From Vampirovibrionales bacterium (GTDB lineage Bacteria; Cyanobacteriota; Vampirovibrionia; Vampirovibrionales; Vampirovibrionaceae): a stretch of DNA of 64,000 bases. The notes below the pieces were generated by a model. The model was not told the origin of the DNA and made no database searches. It saw nothing but the letters and a program-made list of their open reading frames with translations. The DNA lies in contig JAJCZA010000023.1 of the NCBI GenBank assembly GCA_029262635.1, positions 124,001-188,000 of the forward strand, in the 5' to 3' direction. Both the position numbers and the translations under genes were made by a program. Positions 51,055-59,567 of this stretch are shown in pieces (position 1 is the stretch's first letter; the number at the start of each line of letters is the position of its first letter).

Positions 51055-51510
51055 TTAATTGGCCTTAAAACGTCCTTCTTCAGCATCTAGCAGTTGAAAC
51101 CACGTTTCCACATAGGGGTTGTTCGGGCAGTTTTTCATGCGCATTTGCTCAAAATAAGCCTTTCGCTCGGGGGTGTCTGGCCGGGCGGTTCTGTTTTCGT
51201 AAGCCCAGGTCATGATTTCTTCCGGGGTGTGAGGCATTGATTGTTGTTGAACCCAGGTCAGCATCTCGTCATCCGTCTTTCCTGAAGCCACTGCCTCTTT
51301 GAACTTGTCGGTGTCAATGGCGACAAAATTAAAAAAACGACAATCCAGTGGGCAGTTAAAGTTATATTCACCTTGCGTACCGGCGAGTACGGCACGACAT
51401 TTATCTAAAATTCGAGAGAGCAAAATATAAGGTCCTAGCGTCTCGCCAGGACTTCTGGGGAACGAACGGGTTAAATCGAGGGCGTTTTGTTGGGTCATGG
51501 CTTTGCTCAC
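51055..51510 (-). CDS. DUF5069-type conserved protein
   Basis: About 151 residues with the DUF5069 opening LDLTRSFPRSPGETLGPYIL, then LSRILDKCRAVLAGTQGEY and CPLDCRFF. Function is unknown in the family. GTG 51510 has AAGGA with an eight-base spacer; TTG 51516 and ATG 51498 are alternatives. Second half is helical and acidic. Not linked to neighbours by any overlap. Confidence 0.82.
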   Translation of the reverse strand: MSKAMTQQNALDLTRSFPRSPGETLGPYILLSRILDKCRAVLAGTQGEYNFNCPLDCRFFNFVAIDTDKFKEAVASGKTDDEMLTWVQQQSMPHTPEEIMTWAYENRTARPDTPERKAYFEQMRMKNCPNNPYVETWFQLLDAEEGRFKAN

Positions 51511-51561
51511 AATCAATTTCCTTCTGGCAATTTCCTTCTTGGTTTTTACACAGGTTATATC

Positions 51562-51942
51562 TCAAAATTCTAGCGCACACTGATGGTGAATGTCATTGAG
51601 TGTTTTGGCGTATTGGTCATATCGAACCTGATCGGGTTTAGAGAGCCTGTTTTTTGCAGCTTCCTGACCTGAAAGAATATACATAATAAAAGGGACCGAT
51701 TTTACGATGCGCTGAACGGAACATTGAGCGGACTGTTCACACTCCCAATGATACTTAGGATCGGTCCATTGCTGACATTGGTGCTGGCTATGCTCTTTGT
51801 AAAGCTCAATTTTCCTGGATGACCAGTGGATGGCGTCAGGAAAAACAGATAAACGCTCTTGAGCTTGACTTTGAGCGTTTAAAAGCAATAAAGAAACCAC
51901 TAAAGCCCCGCTAAGAGTTCGGCTGGAATTAAAAAGCGTCAT
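51562..51942 (-). CDS. Small secreted Cys-containing protein
   Basis: 126 residues with a signal peptide (SGALVVSLLLLNAQSQAQ) and a mature part with five Cys residues (HQCQQWTD, WECEQSAQCS, HHQCALEF), which likely form disulfides in the periplasm. Not recognised. ATG 51942 has GGAG close upstream. It follows the same strand as the DUF5069 gene, with 46 bases between them. Confidence 0.72.
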   Translation of the reverse strand: MTLFNSSRTLSGALVVSLLLLNAQSQAQERLSVFPDAIHWSSRKIELYKEHSQHQCQQWTDPKYHWECEQSAQCSVQRIVKSVPFIMYILSGQEAAKNRLSKPDQVRYDQYAKTLNDIHHQCALEF

Positions 51943-52404
51943 GGTTCTCCAGAGAACATAGTCTGAGTCAGTTTATATTAATCGGAAATCTGAAACGACT
52001 CAAACCCAAAATACCCTGAAAAAGAAAAATCACCCCGAAATATGCGAGGTGAGGGAACAAACGAGGTGGTTGTTGTGGATTACTATTAGTATTGCCTTAT
52101 CTCGGGCATGAATCATCGTCTGATCACACGAACCCGAAAACTTAATTTTTTGTCTTCTGGTTTTCATGGAATGATTCCGGTGGAAGTCTCTCAAATCCGG
52201 TTATCTCCTTTCCGTTTTGAAAAGGAAGAAGGGTGTTTGAAAAAGACATTTAGATTGTTACGCCTGTAAAATATACACCCATCGGACGACATGAGATTGA
52301 TCTTCAGATGAATGAAACCCATGATAAAAATCGTCATAATAAAAGAGAAATCAGAGAAATATCAGAGCAAGCACAAAAAGAGAATCACGAGGTGACTAGC
52401 AAAA
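51943..52404. other. 462-bp region between divergent genes
   Basis: Holds the promoters of the secreted-protein gene (minus) and the FlgM-like gene (plus). Short frames at about 52109-52270 (54 codons) and 52308-52412 (34 codons, overlapping the FlgM-like start) lack ribosome sites. A weak hairpin, CACCCCG with CGAGGTG, lies near 52031-52051. Nothing decisive. Confidence 0.4.
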
Positions 52405-52764
52405 ATGGTTAATAGCATTAACGGGAATGGAAGCGACAGCACCCTAATTCAAAACAGTGAGCTTCTCCAGCGGACGGAAACAACCGAAGTGAACCGTCGG
52501 GCGGCGGATGAGTCTAAAAAAATCGAATCACTGGGCCTGTTTAACGATACAGCGACCGTTTCCAAAAACGCAAAACGGCTTTATGAGGCCGAAAAATTTG
52601 GGCGAATGGCCCAAAAGCTCGATGCCTCTTTTGATAGTGAAAAAGTAGCACGCTTGAGAGAGTTGGTTCAACACGGCAAGACCAGCGAAATCTTGAGAAA
52701 TTTTGACGATCTGGACTTGGCGGAAAACTTACTGAATAGTCCGGCAGGTACCTTTTTACGGTAG
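52405..52764 (+). CDS. FlgM-like anti-sigma factor
   Basis: 119 residues with the FlgM C-terminal layout: VSKNAKRLYEAEKFGRMAQK, then a linker, SFDSEKVARLRELVQHGKTS, and DLDLAENLLNSPAGTFL, corresponding to the helices that bind sigma-28 (the usual pattern being KVaxLkxaIxxGxY..AexLl). The N-terminal 50 residues are polar and likely unfolded, as in FlgM. No flagellar gene is present in the window, so its sigma factor is unknown. The best alternative is an unrelated helical regulator. Start ATG 52405, weak ribosome site GAGGTG. Confidence 0.65.
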   Translation: MVNSINGNGSDSTLIQNSELLQRTETTEVNRRAADESKKIESLGLFNDTATVSKNAKRLYEAEKFGRMAQKLDASFDSEKVARLRELVQHGKTSEILRNFDDLDLAENLLNSPAGTFLR

Positions 52765-52818
52765 GTATTAAATAAAGGAATGAAAACAACACAAATCTTG
52801 ATGGAGAGTGAGGTATCC

Positions 52819-52871
52819 AGAATCTTTCATAAAAAAGCCAAACGAGGCGTTTAAACCGTTAGAAAGATTCT
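52819..52871 (+). other. Inverted repeat downstream of the FlgM-like gene
   Basis: AGAATCTTTC (52819-52828) and GAAAGATTCT (52862-52871) form a 10-bp stem that encloses a smaller AAACG/CGTTT hairpin. It lies between the gene's stop and the intrinsic terminator, so it may be a 3'-UTR structure or a small RNA. Confidence 0.45.
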
Positions 52872-52913
52872 CTAACTAAAAACGACAAATGACACAATAG
52901 TATGCTTGCGAAA

Positions 52914-52959
52914 AACCCCCGGAACGTTTCATTTAATAAACGATCCGGGGTTATTTTTT
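52914..52959 (+). terminator. Intrinsic terminator after the FlgM-like gene
   Basis: AACCCCCGGAACGTTT (52914-52929) pairs with AAACGATCCGGGGTT (52938-52952) with one bulge, followed by ATTTTTT. It lies between convergent stops at 52764 and 52980. Confidence 0.88.
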
Positions 52960-52979
52960 AACGGTCTTTTAAAGGGAGA

Positions 52980-54038
52980 TCAAGCGTAAATCGAAAAGGC
53001 TCGAGGGTACGGATAAATATTGAATGCAGGCGGTTTTTCCGCTTGGATTTTAGATTCTTCTGTGGGCTTAACCGGCTTATTAACCCAGGGGGCGAAGAAT
53101 GGAAGGGAGAAAGACGGGTTTCTATCTTTAAAGGACGGTTGATCATCGGCGTCACCTCCAGGAATGTAACTATTGCTCGCTACGGTTTTCTTACCCTGCG
53201 CAGGTACGGCTCGTAAAATAGCTTGTTGGCTTGTTCCACGTTTGGACGGTAGGCTGGATAACATGGCATCAAAAGGGAAACGGGGTAAATCACTGTATTG
53301 TCCAGTGGTATCTCGCTTTTCAATTTCGGCATCAGATAAATGAGCGATGGACTTTTGACTGAGGGCCTTGTTGGTATCACCTACCAAAACCCAATCGGTT
53401 AGGCCAAGCTTTAGAGACTTTAAAGGGTAGATAATGGTGTCCTTGTCGGTCATTTTCTCAACGGTTTGAACCGGAATGTTAGAGCGGGCGCTAATGAGGT
53501 TATCAATGCGACGGCGCATACGTTCAATTTCTTTGACTGTTTCACTAATCTGGTTCTGTGTTCCGCCAATACCCGAAGCAGAAGGCCGATGAATCAGCAA
53601 TGACGCATTTTGACTCATAAACCGGCGCCCCTTACTGCCAGAGATAAAAATCAGCGCCCCCATGCTCGCCGTTTGCCCGCCTAAAATTAAAGTATCGACA
53701 GGGACGCTCAAATTGGCCATGGTATCCATAATATGAAACCCATGATAGACACTGCCACCGGGCGAGTTGCTAATCAACAGTTTAACACTGCCGCCGACCT
53801 GCTTTTTCATGTCGCCAAGCTGAACCAACGCATCACTCAGAAGAACAGAGCTTTCTGGGGTAACAGCCGTATTAAAACGGATCATTTGATCGGTCATCAG
53901 TTTGGCTCCTGAAAAATGGATGAAGTCGCCTGTCCCCTTGAATGTTCCCTTAAAGCGGGGAGCTTCCTGTAACGGGTAATGAGGCAACTTGAAATTTGCA
54001 GGGCTTACGGATGATGTTCGTGGAATGAACGTTTCCAT
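52980..54038 (-). CDS. ClpP-fold serine protease with long N- and C-terminal extensions
   Basis: 352 residues against about 200 for ClpP. The central part has the fold and triad: the oxyanion loop SPGGSVYHG, the nucleophile in GQTASMGALI, the His in SLLIHRPSA, and an Asp in MTDKDTII. The N-terminal 45 residues include a proline-rich stretch and RFKGTFKG; the C-terminal 110 residues (after about 240) are polar and Pro/Ser-rich with no homology I recognise. It could be a ClpP-like or SppA/phage-prohead-like protease working alone or with a ring ATPase. No clpX or clpA lies nearby. Start has GGGGAG upstream. Confidence 0.85.
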   Translation of the reverse strand: METFIPRTSSVSPANFKLPHYPLQEAPRFKGTFKGTGDFIHFSGAKLMTDQMIRFNTAVTPESSVLLSDALVQLGDMKKQVGGSVKLLISNSPGGSVYHGFHIMDTMANLSVPVDTLILGGQTASMGALIFISGSKGRRFMSQNASLLIHRPSASGIGGTQNQISETVKEIERMRRRIDNLISARSNIPVQTVEKMTDKDTIIYPLKSLKLGLTDWVLVGDTNKALSQKSIAHLSDAEIEKRDTTGQYSDLPRFPFDAMLSSLPSKRGTSQQAILRAVPAQGKKTVASNSYIPGGDADDQPSFKDRNPSFSLPFFAPWVNKPVKPTEESKIQAEKPPAFNIYPYPRAFSIYA

Positions 54039-54118
54039 GGACAGACTCCCCTAACTGGTTTTGCGGACTATCATTTTCTCTGCCTACAGCAGAGCCCTAA
54101 AGAGCCACAAGCGCTCTT

Positions 54119-54136
54119 CGGCTTACTTTTAAGCCG
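54119..54136. other. Short inverted repeat in the gap 54039-54322
   Basis: CGGCTT and AAGCCG form a six-base stem with loop ACTTTT. The 284-base gap upstream of the ClpP-like gene otherwise shows no gene and no strong hairpin. Confidence 0.35.
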
Positions 54137-54322
54137 TTCTTAACTCACTCAATACATTCCCAACCTAAAACATGGATCAACTTCTGAAAAAAGGCGACCC
54201 GTTAGAGGTCCCTTTCCCAAAGTAAACTTATAATAACAAACTTCTTTAAGTATTGCAAATTGTTTTTTGTATCATGCCGATTTTAAGGTTAAGGTCCTCT
54301 GGATTAATCGAATTGAAAATGT

Positions 54323-54805
54323 TCAATATGCAACTTTCGTTATTTTTTCTTTTATCAAAAATTCTAACTCAGAGTCTTTAAGCTCAGATAAATCCCAATC
54401 TCCCTTCGGATCTAATAACCCAATGATTTCGCCTAATGTTACTGGTTCTTCTCCAATATCTAGTTCTTCTCCAATATCTATCGGAAGCCCAGTAGCATTA
54501 TCTAAATGCTCTTCCATTGACTTCTGTAACCTAGCATTCAGTGACTCTATTGTCGTTGGAATGATTTTCTCAAACTGGACTGGAGATATGGTCGTGTCTT
54601 TTCTGTATTCTTTCTTTAATTCAGTTCTGAGGAGCTGAAGATACTGAGTCTTTAAATCTTTAGAATCTAGCACTTTGGCCAAGGCATCCCTATAAGCTCT
54701 TAAAACGGTCTCTCGATTGTTCTTTGGTAGAGAAGGAGCTCCTTGAAAGCGGATTGATTTATTAGGAAAATAATGATTACGACTGACCACACTCGATAAA
54801 TTCAT
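54323..54805 (-). CDS. Hypothetical protein with RFQG N-terminal motif
   Basis: Not recognised. 160 residues: N-terminal SIRFQGAPSLPKN, then helical segments (ETVLRAYRDALAKVLDSKDL, QLLRTELKKEYRKD) and an acidic stretch with the tandem DIGEELDIGEEP. The latter comes from an 18-bp duplication at about 54447-54483. No signal peptide or membrane helix. AAGGGG precedes ATG 54805. More AT-rich than its neighbours. Confidence 0.62.
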   Translation of the reverse strand: MNLSSVVSRNHYFPNKSIRFQGAPSLPKNNRETVLRAYRDALAKVLDSKDLKTQYLQLLRTELKKEYRKDTTISPVQFEKIIPTTIESLNARLQKSMEEHLDNATGLPIDIGEELDIGEEPVTLGEIIGLLDPKGDWDLSELKDSELEFLIKEKITKVAY

Positions 54806-54895
54806 TTTTATAGACCCCTTTATTATTTGAATGCAATTTAGATGGTGTATCTTATCACAAATGTATATTTTTAGAAAGAAGACACTATTAAAATT

Positions 54896-55543
54896 TTACT
54901 TTTTGATTTTCCGGGCTTTTACGTCTATTTTTAAGCACTCGGTAGCAATGGGGCACACATCGCATCGAGCGCCAATGGGTTTGCAAATTTCTTGTCCATG
55001 GCGCACCATAACCCGGTTTAAAATGGGCCAAAGAGCAATCGGCACCTTAGCACGCAAGGCGTCTTCGGTTTCATCCGGGGTTTTCGTTTGAATATAGCCC
55101 AGTCGATTGGAAATTCGATGGACATGAATATCTACACAAATAGCTGGCTTTTGATGCCCCAGTCCAACGACCAGATTGGCGGTTTTCCGGCCAACGCCCT
55201 TGAATTTTAGCAATTCGTCAATGGTATCGGGGACGGTGCTGTCGTAGTGATCAATTAACTGTTGAGAAATCGCCAAAAGTGTTTCTGACTTGGTGCGAAA
55301 AAACCCCACCGGAAACACCAGATCTTGAATCGCTTTGGCCGAGAGCTGAACCATTTTTTCGGGGGTGTCGGCCTGGGCAAAAAGACGCTTGCAAGCAGGT
55401 ATGGTGACATCGTCCTTAGTTCGAAGACTGAGCAGACAGCCCATCAATACTTTATAGGGATTATTCTCCGTCACATCATCCATGGGGTGATCCGGGTAAG
55501 TCTTATCCAGAACCATGAGTATTTTTTCAATGGGAAAAGCCAT
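54896..55543 (-). CDS. nth: Endonuclease III
   Basis: A DNA glycosylase/AP-lyase for oxidised pyrimidines. The helix-hairpin-helix LLKFKGVGRKTANLVVG includes the catalytic Lys; the catalytic Asp is in AICVDIHVHRISNRLG. The [4Fe-4S] loop is CKPIGARCDVCPIATEC. 215 residues is usual. ATG 55543. Its C-terminus faces no close neighbour; the TPR gene begins divergently upstream. Confidence 0.95.
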   Translation of the reverse strand: MAFPIEKILMVLDKTYPDHPMDDVTENNPYKVLMGCLLSLRTKDDVTIPACKRLFAQADTPEKMVQLSAKAIQDLVFPVGFFRTKSETLLAISQQLIDHYDSTVPDTIDELLKFKGVGRKTANLVVGLGHQKPAICVDIHVHRISNRLGYIQTKTPDETEDALRAKVPIALWPILNRVMVRHGQEICKPIGARCDVCPIATECLKIDVKARKIKK

Positions 55544-55629
55544 ATAAACGGCCCCTGTATTTTTCGGTTACTGCCCTTATAATTGAACTATAGTCCAGTA
55601 AAAATAGCCAGTACGAGGATGGCCGTCCA

Positions 55630-56931
55630 TTGTCTGAAGCCTTAAGTAAACAACAATTTGATAGCGCATTAAAACTGTACAAGCTGGAGTCTTTTGAGGA
55701 AGCCCGCAAGGCTTTTCTTCAACTGGTCAAAACATATCCCCAGCACAGCGAGATCTGGTTAAATCTGGGGAATGCGGAGTTCCAACTGAATGCTCTGCCC
55801 AATGCGGAAAAAAGCTGGAAGCGTTGCCTTGACACGAACCCGTTGGAACCCAATGCTTACCTCAACTTGGGAAACCTATATTTTAAGCAAAAACGTTACC
55901 AGAAAGCGTTAAATTATTGGCATCAGTTTGTGACACTCAAACCGAATCAGGCAACGGTTTGGTTGAATATGGGCCTGGCTTATGAAGAACGTCAGGATTT
56001 GGACCAGGCGTTTAAACACTACAAGCACTACATGCAATTAAACCCGTCATCGACTCAAAGTCGTCAGCTAAAACAACGAACAACCACGGCCCAGACGATC
56101 AGCTTGCGGAACGTAAACACAGCCGAACAAGCATTGGGCAAGGGGCATTTTAAAAAAGCACATGAGGCATTCCAAAAAGCGTTTAGCCAGTATCCGGGTA
56201 ATGCAAAAAGTTACAAGACTTTTGCCGCCTTGCTGTATAAGCAGAATAAACGGGATGAGGCCCTAAAATATTATTTGAAGTCCTACGCTTGCGCCGCCGA
56301 GGATACAGGTGTACTTGTCAATCTAGGGGTTATTTATGAAAAACAAAAGGAATATACCCACGCCATTTGGGCTTATCACCGAGCCATTGAGTGCAACACG
56401 GCGGATCGAGAAAAAGTCCAAAAGCGGCTGGATTTGTTAATGCAAAATCACGGCGACCATTTATCCAAAGTCCTAGAACAAGCGGAAAGTGAAATAAACA
56501 GGGGCCATTTTGAAGAAGCTGAAATCCTGCTAACTCGTCTTCAAGAAGTGGTGGTTTTACAACCTGAGCTAGGGCCCCCTCTCCAAAAGCAAATAGAGCG
56601 CCTTGGCCTGCAAACGAATCCCAAACGCCGTGCCGCGATAACTTATTATCAGGAAGGTGAAAAAGCCCGTGCTGAGGGTAAATATGATCAGGCTCTTGTG
56701 TTTTATCGGCAGTATCTGACAGCTTATCCTGAAGGGCCTAAAGCCGCCATTGTACTTGAGCATCAAAAAGAAGTAGAAGCTCAGATTGGTCAGGTCATTG
56801 CAACAATGATGACCATGGATAAACCTTTAAAAGAGCTCCAGGAACAAGGGGACAAAAAACGTTTGGAATCGACTAATCGGGATCAACCACCGTCTGAAGA
56901 ATCTAAGGGGGCCTCGGACAAAATCTCCTGA
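55630..56931 (+). CDS. TPR-repeat protein
   Basis: 433 residues, almost entirely tetratricopeptide repeats. Clear units: YKLESFEEARKAFLQLVKTY, IWLNLGNAEFQLNALPNAEK, AYLNLGNLYFKQKRYQKALN, VWLNMGLAYEERQDLDQAFK, and later VLVNLGVIYEKQKEYTHAIW. No signal peptide or membrane helix. The start is TTG 55630; no ATG is available before the first repeats. Likely a protein-protein scaffold. It is followed by ubiX, 60 bases downstream. Confidence 0.88.
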   Translation: MSEALSKQQFDSALKLYKLESFEEARKAFLQLVKTYPQHSEIWLNLGNAEFQLNALPNAEKSWKRCLDTNPLEPNAYLNLGNLYFKQKRYQKALNYWHQFVTLKPNQATVWLNMGLAYEERQDLDQAFKHYKHYMQLNPSSTQSRQLKQRTTTAQTISLRNVNTAEQALGKGHFKKAHEAFQKAFSQYPGNAKSYKTFAALLYKQNKRDEALKYYLKSYACAAEDTGVLVNLGVIYEKQKEYTHAIWAYHRAIECNTADREKVQKRLDLLMQNHGDHLSKVLEQAESEINRGHFEEAEILLTRLQEVVVLQPELGPPLQKQIERLGLQTNPKRRAAITYYQEGEKARAEGKYDQALVFYRQYLTAYPEGPKAAIVLEHQKEVEAQIGQVIATMMTMDKPLKELQEQGDKKRLESTNRDQPPSEESKGASDKIS

Positions 56932-56991
56932 CATGAATAAGGCATTTACGTTATAGTAATCGCGATTAAGCGAAAAGAGGCGTTTAAAGCG

Positions 56992-57717
56992 ATGAATCAC
57001 TCAACACATTCGAATCATCCGGTGGTCGTAGGCATTACCGGTGCCTCGGGTAGCGTGATTGGGTTTCAGATGGTGCGGATTCTCCTTCAAATGAACCGAC
57101 CCGTCGAACTAATTATGACGGAGAAATCACTTCAGGTTATTTTTCAGGAATTGGGCTATCAAGTGACCGGCCAAAGCGATGAGATGAAAAGCCGTAATCT
57201 GGTTGAACATTTAAAGCTGGATAGTCAAAAAGCCGAATTGCTCCGAATTTTTGGAAACAACCGCTTGGATGCTCCTTCCTCCAGCGGTACCCACCTGACC
57301 CGTGGTATGGCGATTATTCCTTGTTCCATGGGGACGCTGGGTAAAATCGCTGGCGGCATTGGAGATAATCTGGTCTGTCGCTCGGCGGATGTCACTCTAA
57401 AGGAGAACCGAAAACTCGTTCTCGTTCCTCGGGAAACACCGTTAAATCAGATTCATTTGAAAAACCTGCTGACCCTTTCACAGGCGGGGGCTTTGATTGT
57501 TCCGCCGGTTCTCAGCTTTTACCTTCCAGAGTTCAGCACATCGACGCCACAGAACCCGTTGGCCGGCCAGATTAATTACATTATTGGCAAGTGCCTTGAT
57601 CTCTTGGAAGTCGAACACCAACTGCACCCTCGCTGGGGTGATCCTGCGGACGTCAACGTATCAGAGTCTACGACCTCCAACACACCCATGGATACCTCTT
57701 TACCCTTCGCTCGTTAG
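56992..57717 (+). CDS. ubiX: Flavin prenyltransferase UbiX
   Basis: Makes prenylated FMN, the cofactor of UbiD-type decarboxylases. Visible blocks: GITGASGSVIGFQMVRIL, LIMTEKSLQVIFQ, MAIIPCSMGTLGKIAGGIGD, NLVCRSADVTLKENRKLVLV, and PRETPLNQIHLKNLL. No ubiD lies in the window, so the partner is elsewhere. It may be co-transcribed with the TPR gene. Confidence 0.95.
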   Translation: MNHSTHSNHPVVVGITGASGSVIGFQMVRILLQMNRPVELIMTEKSLQVIFQELGYQVTGQSDEMKSRNLVEHLKLDSQKAELLRIFGNNRLDAPSSSGTHLTRGMAIIPCSMGTLGKIAGGIGDNLVCRSADVTLKENRKLVLVPRETPLNQIHLKNLLTLSQAGALIVPPVLSFYLPEFSTSTPQNPLAGQINYIIGKCLDLLEVEHQLHPRWGDPADVNVSESTTSNTPMDTSLPFAR

Positions 57718-57785
57718 CTGTTTGGATTCATGAGAAACTGTAAATTTTACACGTAAATTCCCGCTTATAAGTTGGGATTACTGAT

Positions 57786-59567
57786 ATGATCAAACCAGCC
57801 CTTTACCGGGAGAGTCAGGCACAGGATGTTTACGTGAGAGAACTGGACTTAACTTTATCTGTAAAAGAGGCGCTGATTGAAGCCGGACAGGACGAACGCG
57901 TCTCGTTTCGAGATGCGGGCGAGGTGTTTGTGGTGTACCGCAGAGATCTCCAAAAAGCGGTTGCTATGGGGCTAGCCGATTTGCCCATCGAGAGTATTGC
58001 GGTCCAGGAAACCTCGCCGATTCTCCATACTCGCAATCTGGAATTGCGTCAAACACTGGATATTTCTAACCAATTGACCGACTACTTCCCCGGTTACCTC
58101 GTTGCCGCCCTGTATGAACTTCAATCATTGGTTAAGCGGGGCGGATTTTCTGCCTATGTAATTGGCGGAAACGTTCGAGACATCCTGCTTTATAAGGATC
58201 GCTTACTGGATATTCGAGACGTGGATTTAACCATTGAAGGCGATGCCATATCGTCGAGTCAGTTTATTGTGGCCAATTCCCGAAACTTTGTGGTGGACGG
58301 GTGTTTCCCTGAATTTGGTACGGTGAAGGTTCGTTATAAAGACAACATTCAGTTTGATCTGGCATCCACCCGAAAGGAAATTTACCGTTCGTGCAGTGCT
58401 CTGCCAGAAGTTGTTGAGTTGGGTGTGCCTTTGGCAGAGGATATTATTCGGCGAGACTTTACCTGCAATGCGCTGGCACTTTCGGTTCATGATTTGGGGA
58501 AAATTCTGGATCACTCCCACGGCATTGAGGATGTGGAGTCTCGAAAAATCCGAGTTCTACACCCCTTATCCTTTTTTGAAGACCCCAGCCGTATTCTACG
58601 GGCACTAAAATTTGCTTCCCGATTAGACTTCACCATGAGCCGGGCTACAGAGCGATTGATTCGGCAGTTTTTAAAACACGGGTATCCGGCTTACAATGGT
58701 GGCGGCGACCGAATTAAACAGGAACTGAAAGAGTTTCTATGGATTGAGGAAACCCCAATCAAACGGTATTGGAGCAACTTCTTCGTGGAACAAGGCGGGC
58801 TTCGACTGGTCAATATGACCATTCCTTTTTCTAAACCTTCCTCAGAACTGGCTCATCAGCAGGATCGGCTGTTGGAACAATATTCGATGATTGTCGAGCG
58901 GATGGCGGGGGTTATTGATGAGTCGATCCTGCTATGGGAATTGCATCTGTGCTTTCTCTTTCAACGACTGGAGCCAACGCTTTTTCAAGAAACCGCTCAC
59001 CGGTTGGGCTTGACCAAATCCGAGCGGGAACTGGTGGAAAAATACATCAAGATCATTGAGGAAAACCCTCTGGAGGCTATTCGAGAGTATTCCCAACCCG
59101 CAGAAATCTATGACATTTTTTCGGAACGTCCGCTTTCTTCCATTATTGCCGGAGCATTAACACTTTATTTGGAGGATCCAGAGCGGTTAAAAATTATTTT
59201 GCATGCCTTGAAAACGTTTAAGCGGAAATTTGAAGCCATCCGCCCGGAACTCAATGGAAACGATCTGCAAGAGCTGGGCGTACCCAAAGGAGAAGCCATT
59301 GGCTTGCTTCTTAAGGAGCTTCTCCATGCCAAGCTTTCGGGGCGCCTAAAGGATCGAATGGCCGAAGTGCGGTATATCCAAAGTAAGTTAGAACCAGCCG
59401 ATACTGAATCCGAAGCGGTTAACCTGTCGGTTGCTCTCTCTTCAGAAGCGACAGGACCAAAACCGGTGGGCCTGAAAGTTGTTTCGGAAAAGCAAGCTCT
59501 TTTAAAGGGCAAAACCAAGACGAAAGAGGAGGGGCCGTCAGATGACCCATTCCCTTCAGCCGATTAA
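57786..59567 (+). CDS. cca: CCA-adding/poly(A)-polymerase-type nucleotidyltransferase with N-terminal extension
   Basis: A class II tRNA nucleotidyltransferase. The head domain starts near residue 120: AYVIGGNVRDILL (GG-x-VRD) and the metal-binding DIRDVDLTIEGD; then FGTVKV, EDIIRRDFTCNALAL and the downstream EDPSRILRALKFASRLDF helix. The first 118 residues are an extension with CBS-like features (ERVSFRDAGEVFVVYRRDLQ) not typical of bacterial CCA enzymes. The end, after about 545, is a Lys/Glu/Ser-rich tail. It may add CCA, CC or A to tRNA 3' ends, which fits the tRNA genes here lacking encoded CCA. Overlaps the next gene by 26 bases. Confidence 0.88.
   Translation: MIKPALYRESQAQDVYVRELDLTLSVKEALIEAGQDERVSFRDAGEVFVVYRRDLQKAVAMGLADLPIESIAVQETSPILHTRNLELRQTLDISNQLTDYFPGYLVAALYELQSLVKRGGFSAYVIGGNVRDILLYKDRLLDIRDVDLTIEGDAISSSQFIVANSRNFVVDGCFPEFGTVKVRYKDNIQFDLASTRKEIYRSCSALPEVVELGVPLAEDIIRRDFTCNALALSVHDLGKILDHSHGIEDVESRKIRVLHPLSFFEDPSRILRALKFASRLDFTMSRATERLIRQFLKHGYPAYNGGGDRIKQELKEFLWIEETPIKRYWSNFFVEQGGLRLVNMTIPFSKPSSELAHQQDRLLEQYSMIVERMAGVIDESILLWELHLCFLFQRLEPTLFQETAHRLGLTKSERELVEKYIKIIEENPLEAIREYSQPAEIYDIFSERPLSSIIAGALTLYLEDPERLKIILHALKTFKRKFEAIRPELNGNDLQELGVPKGEAIGLLLKELLHAKLSGRLKDRMAEVRYIQSKLEPADTESEAVNLSVALSSEATGPKPVGLKVVSEKQALLKGKTKTKEEGPSDDPFPSAD

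Noticed and set aside
54447-54483. 18-bp tandem duplication as a mobile repeat
   Set aside because: Only two copies, inside a coding frame (DIGEEL repeated); simplest explanation is local slippage.
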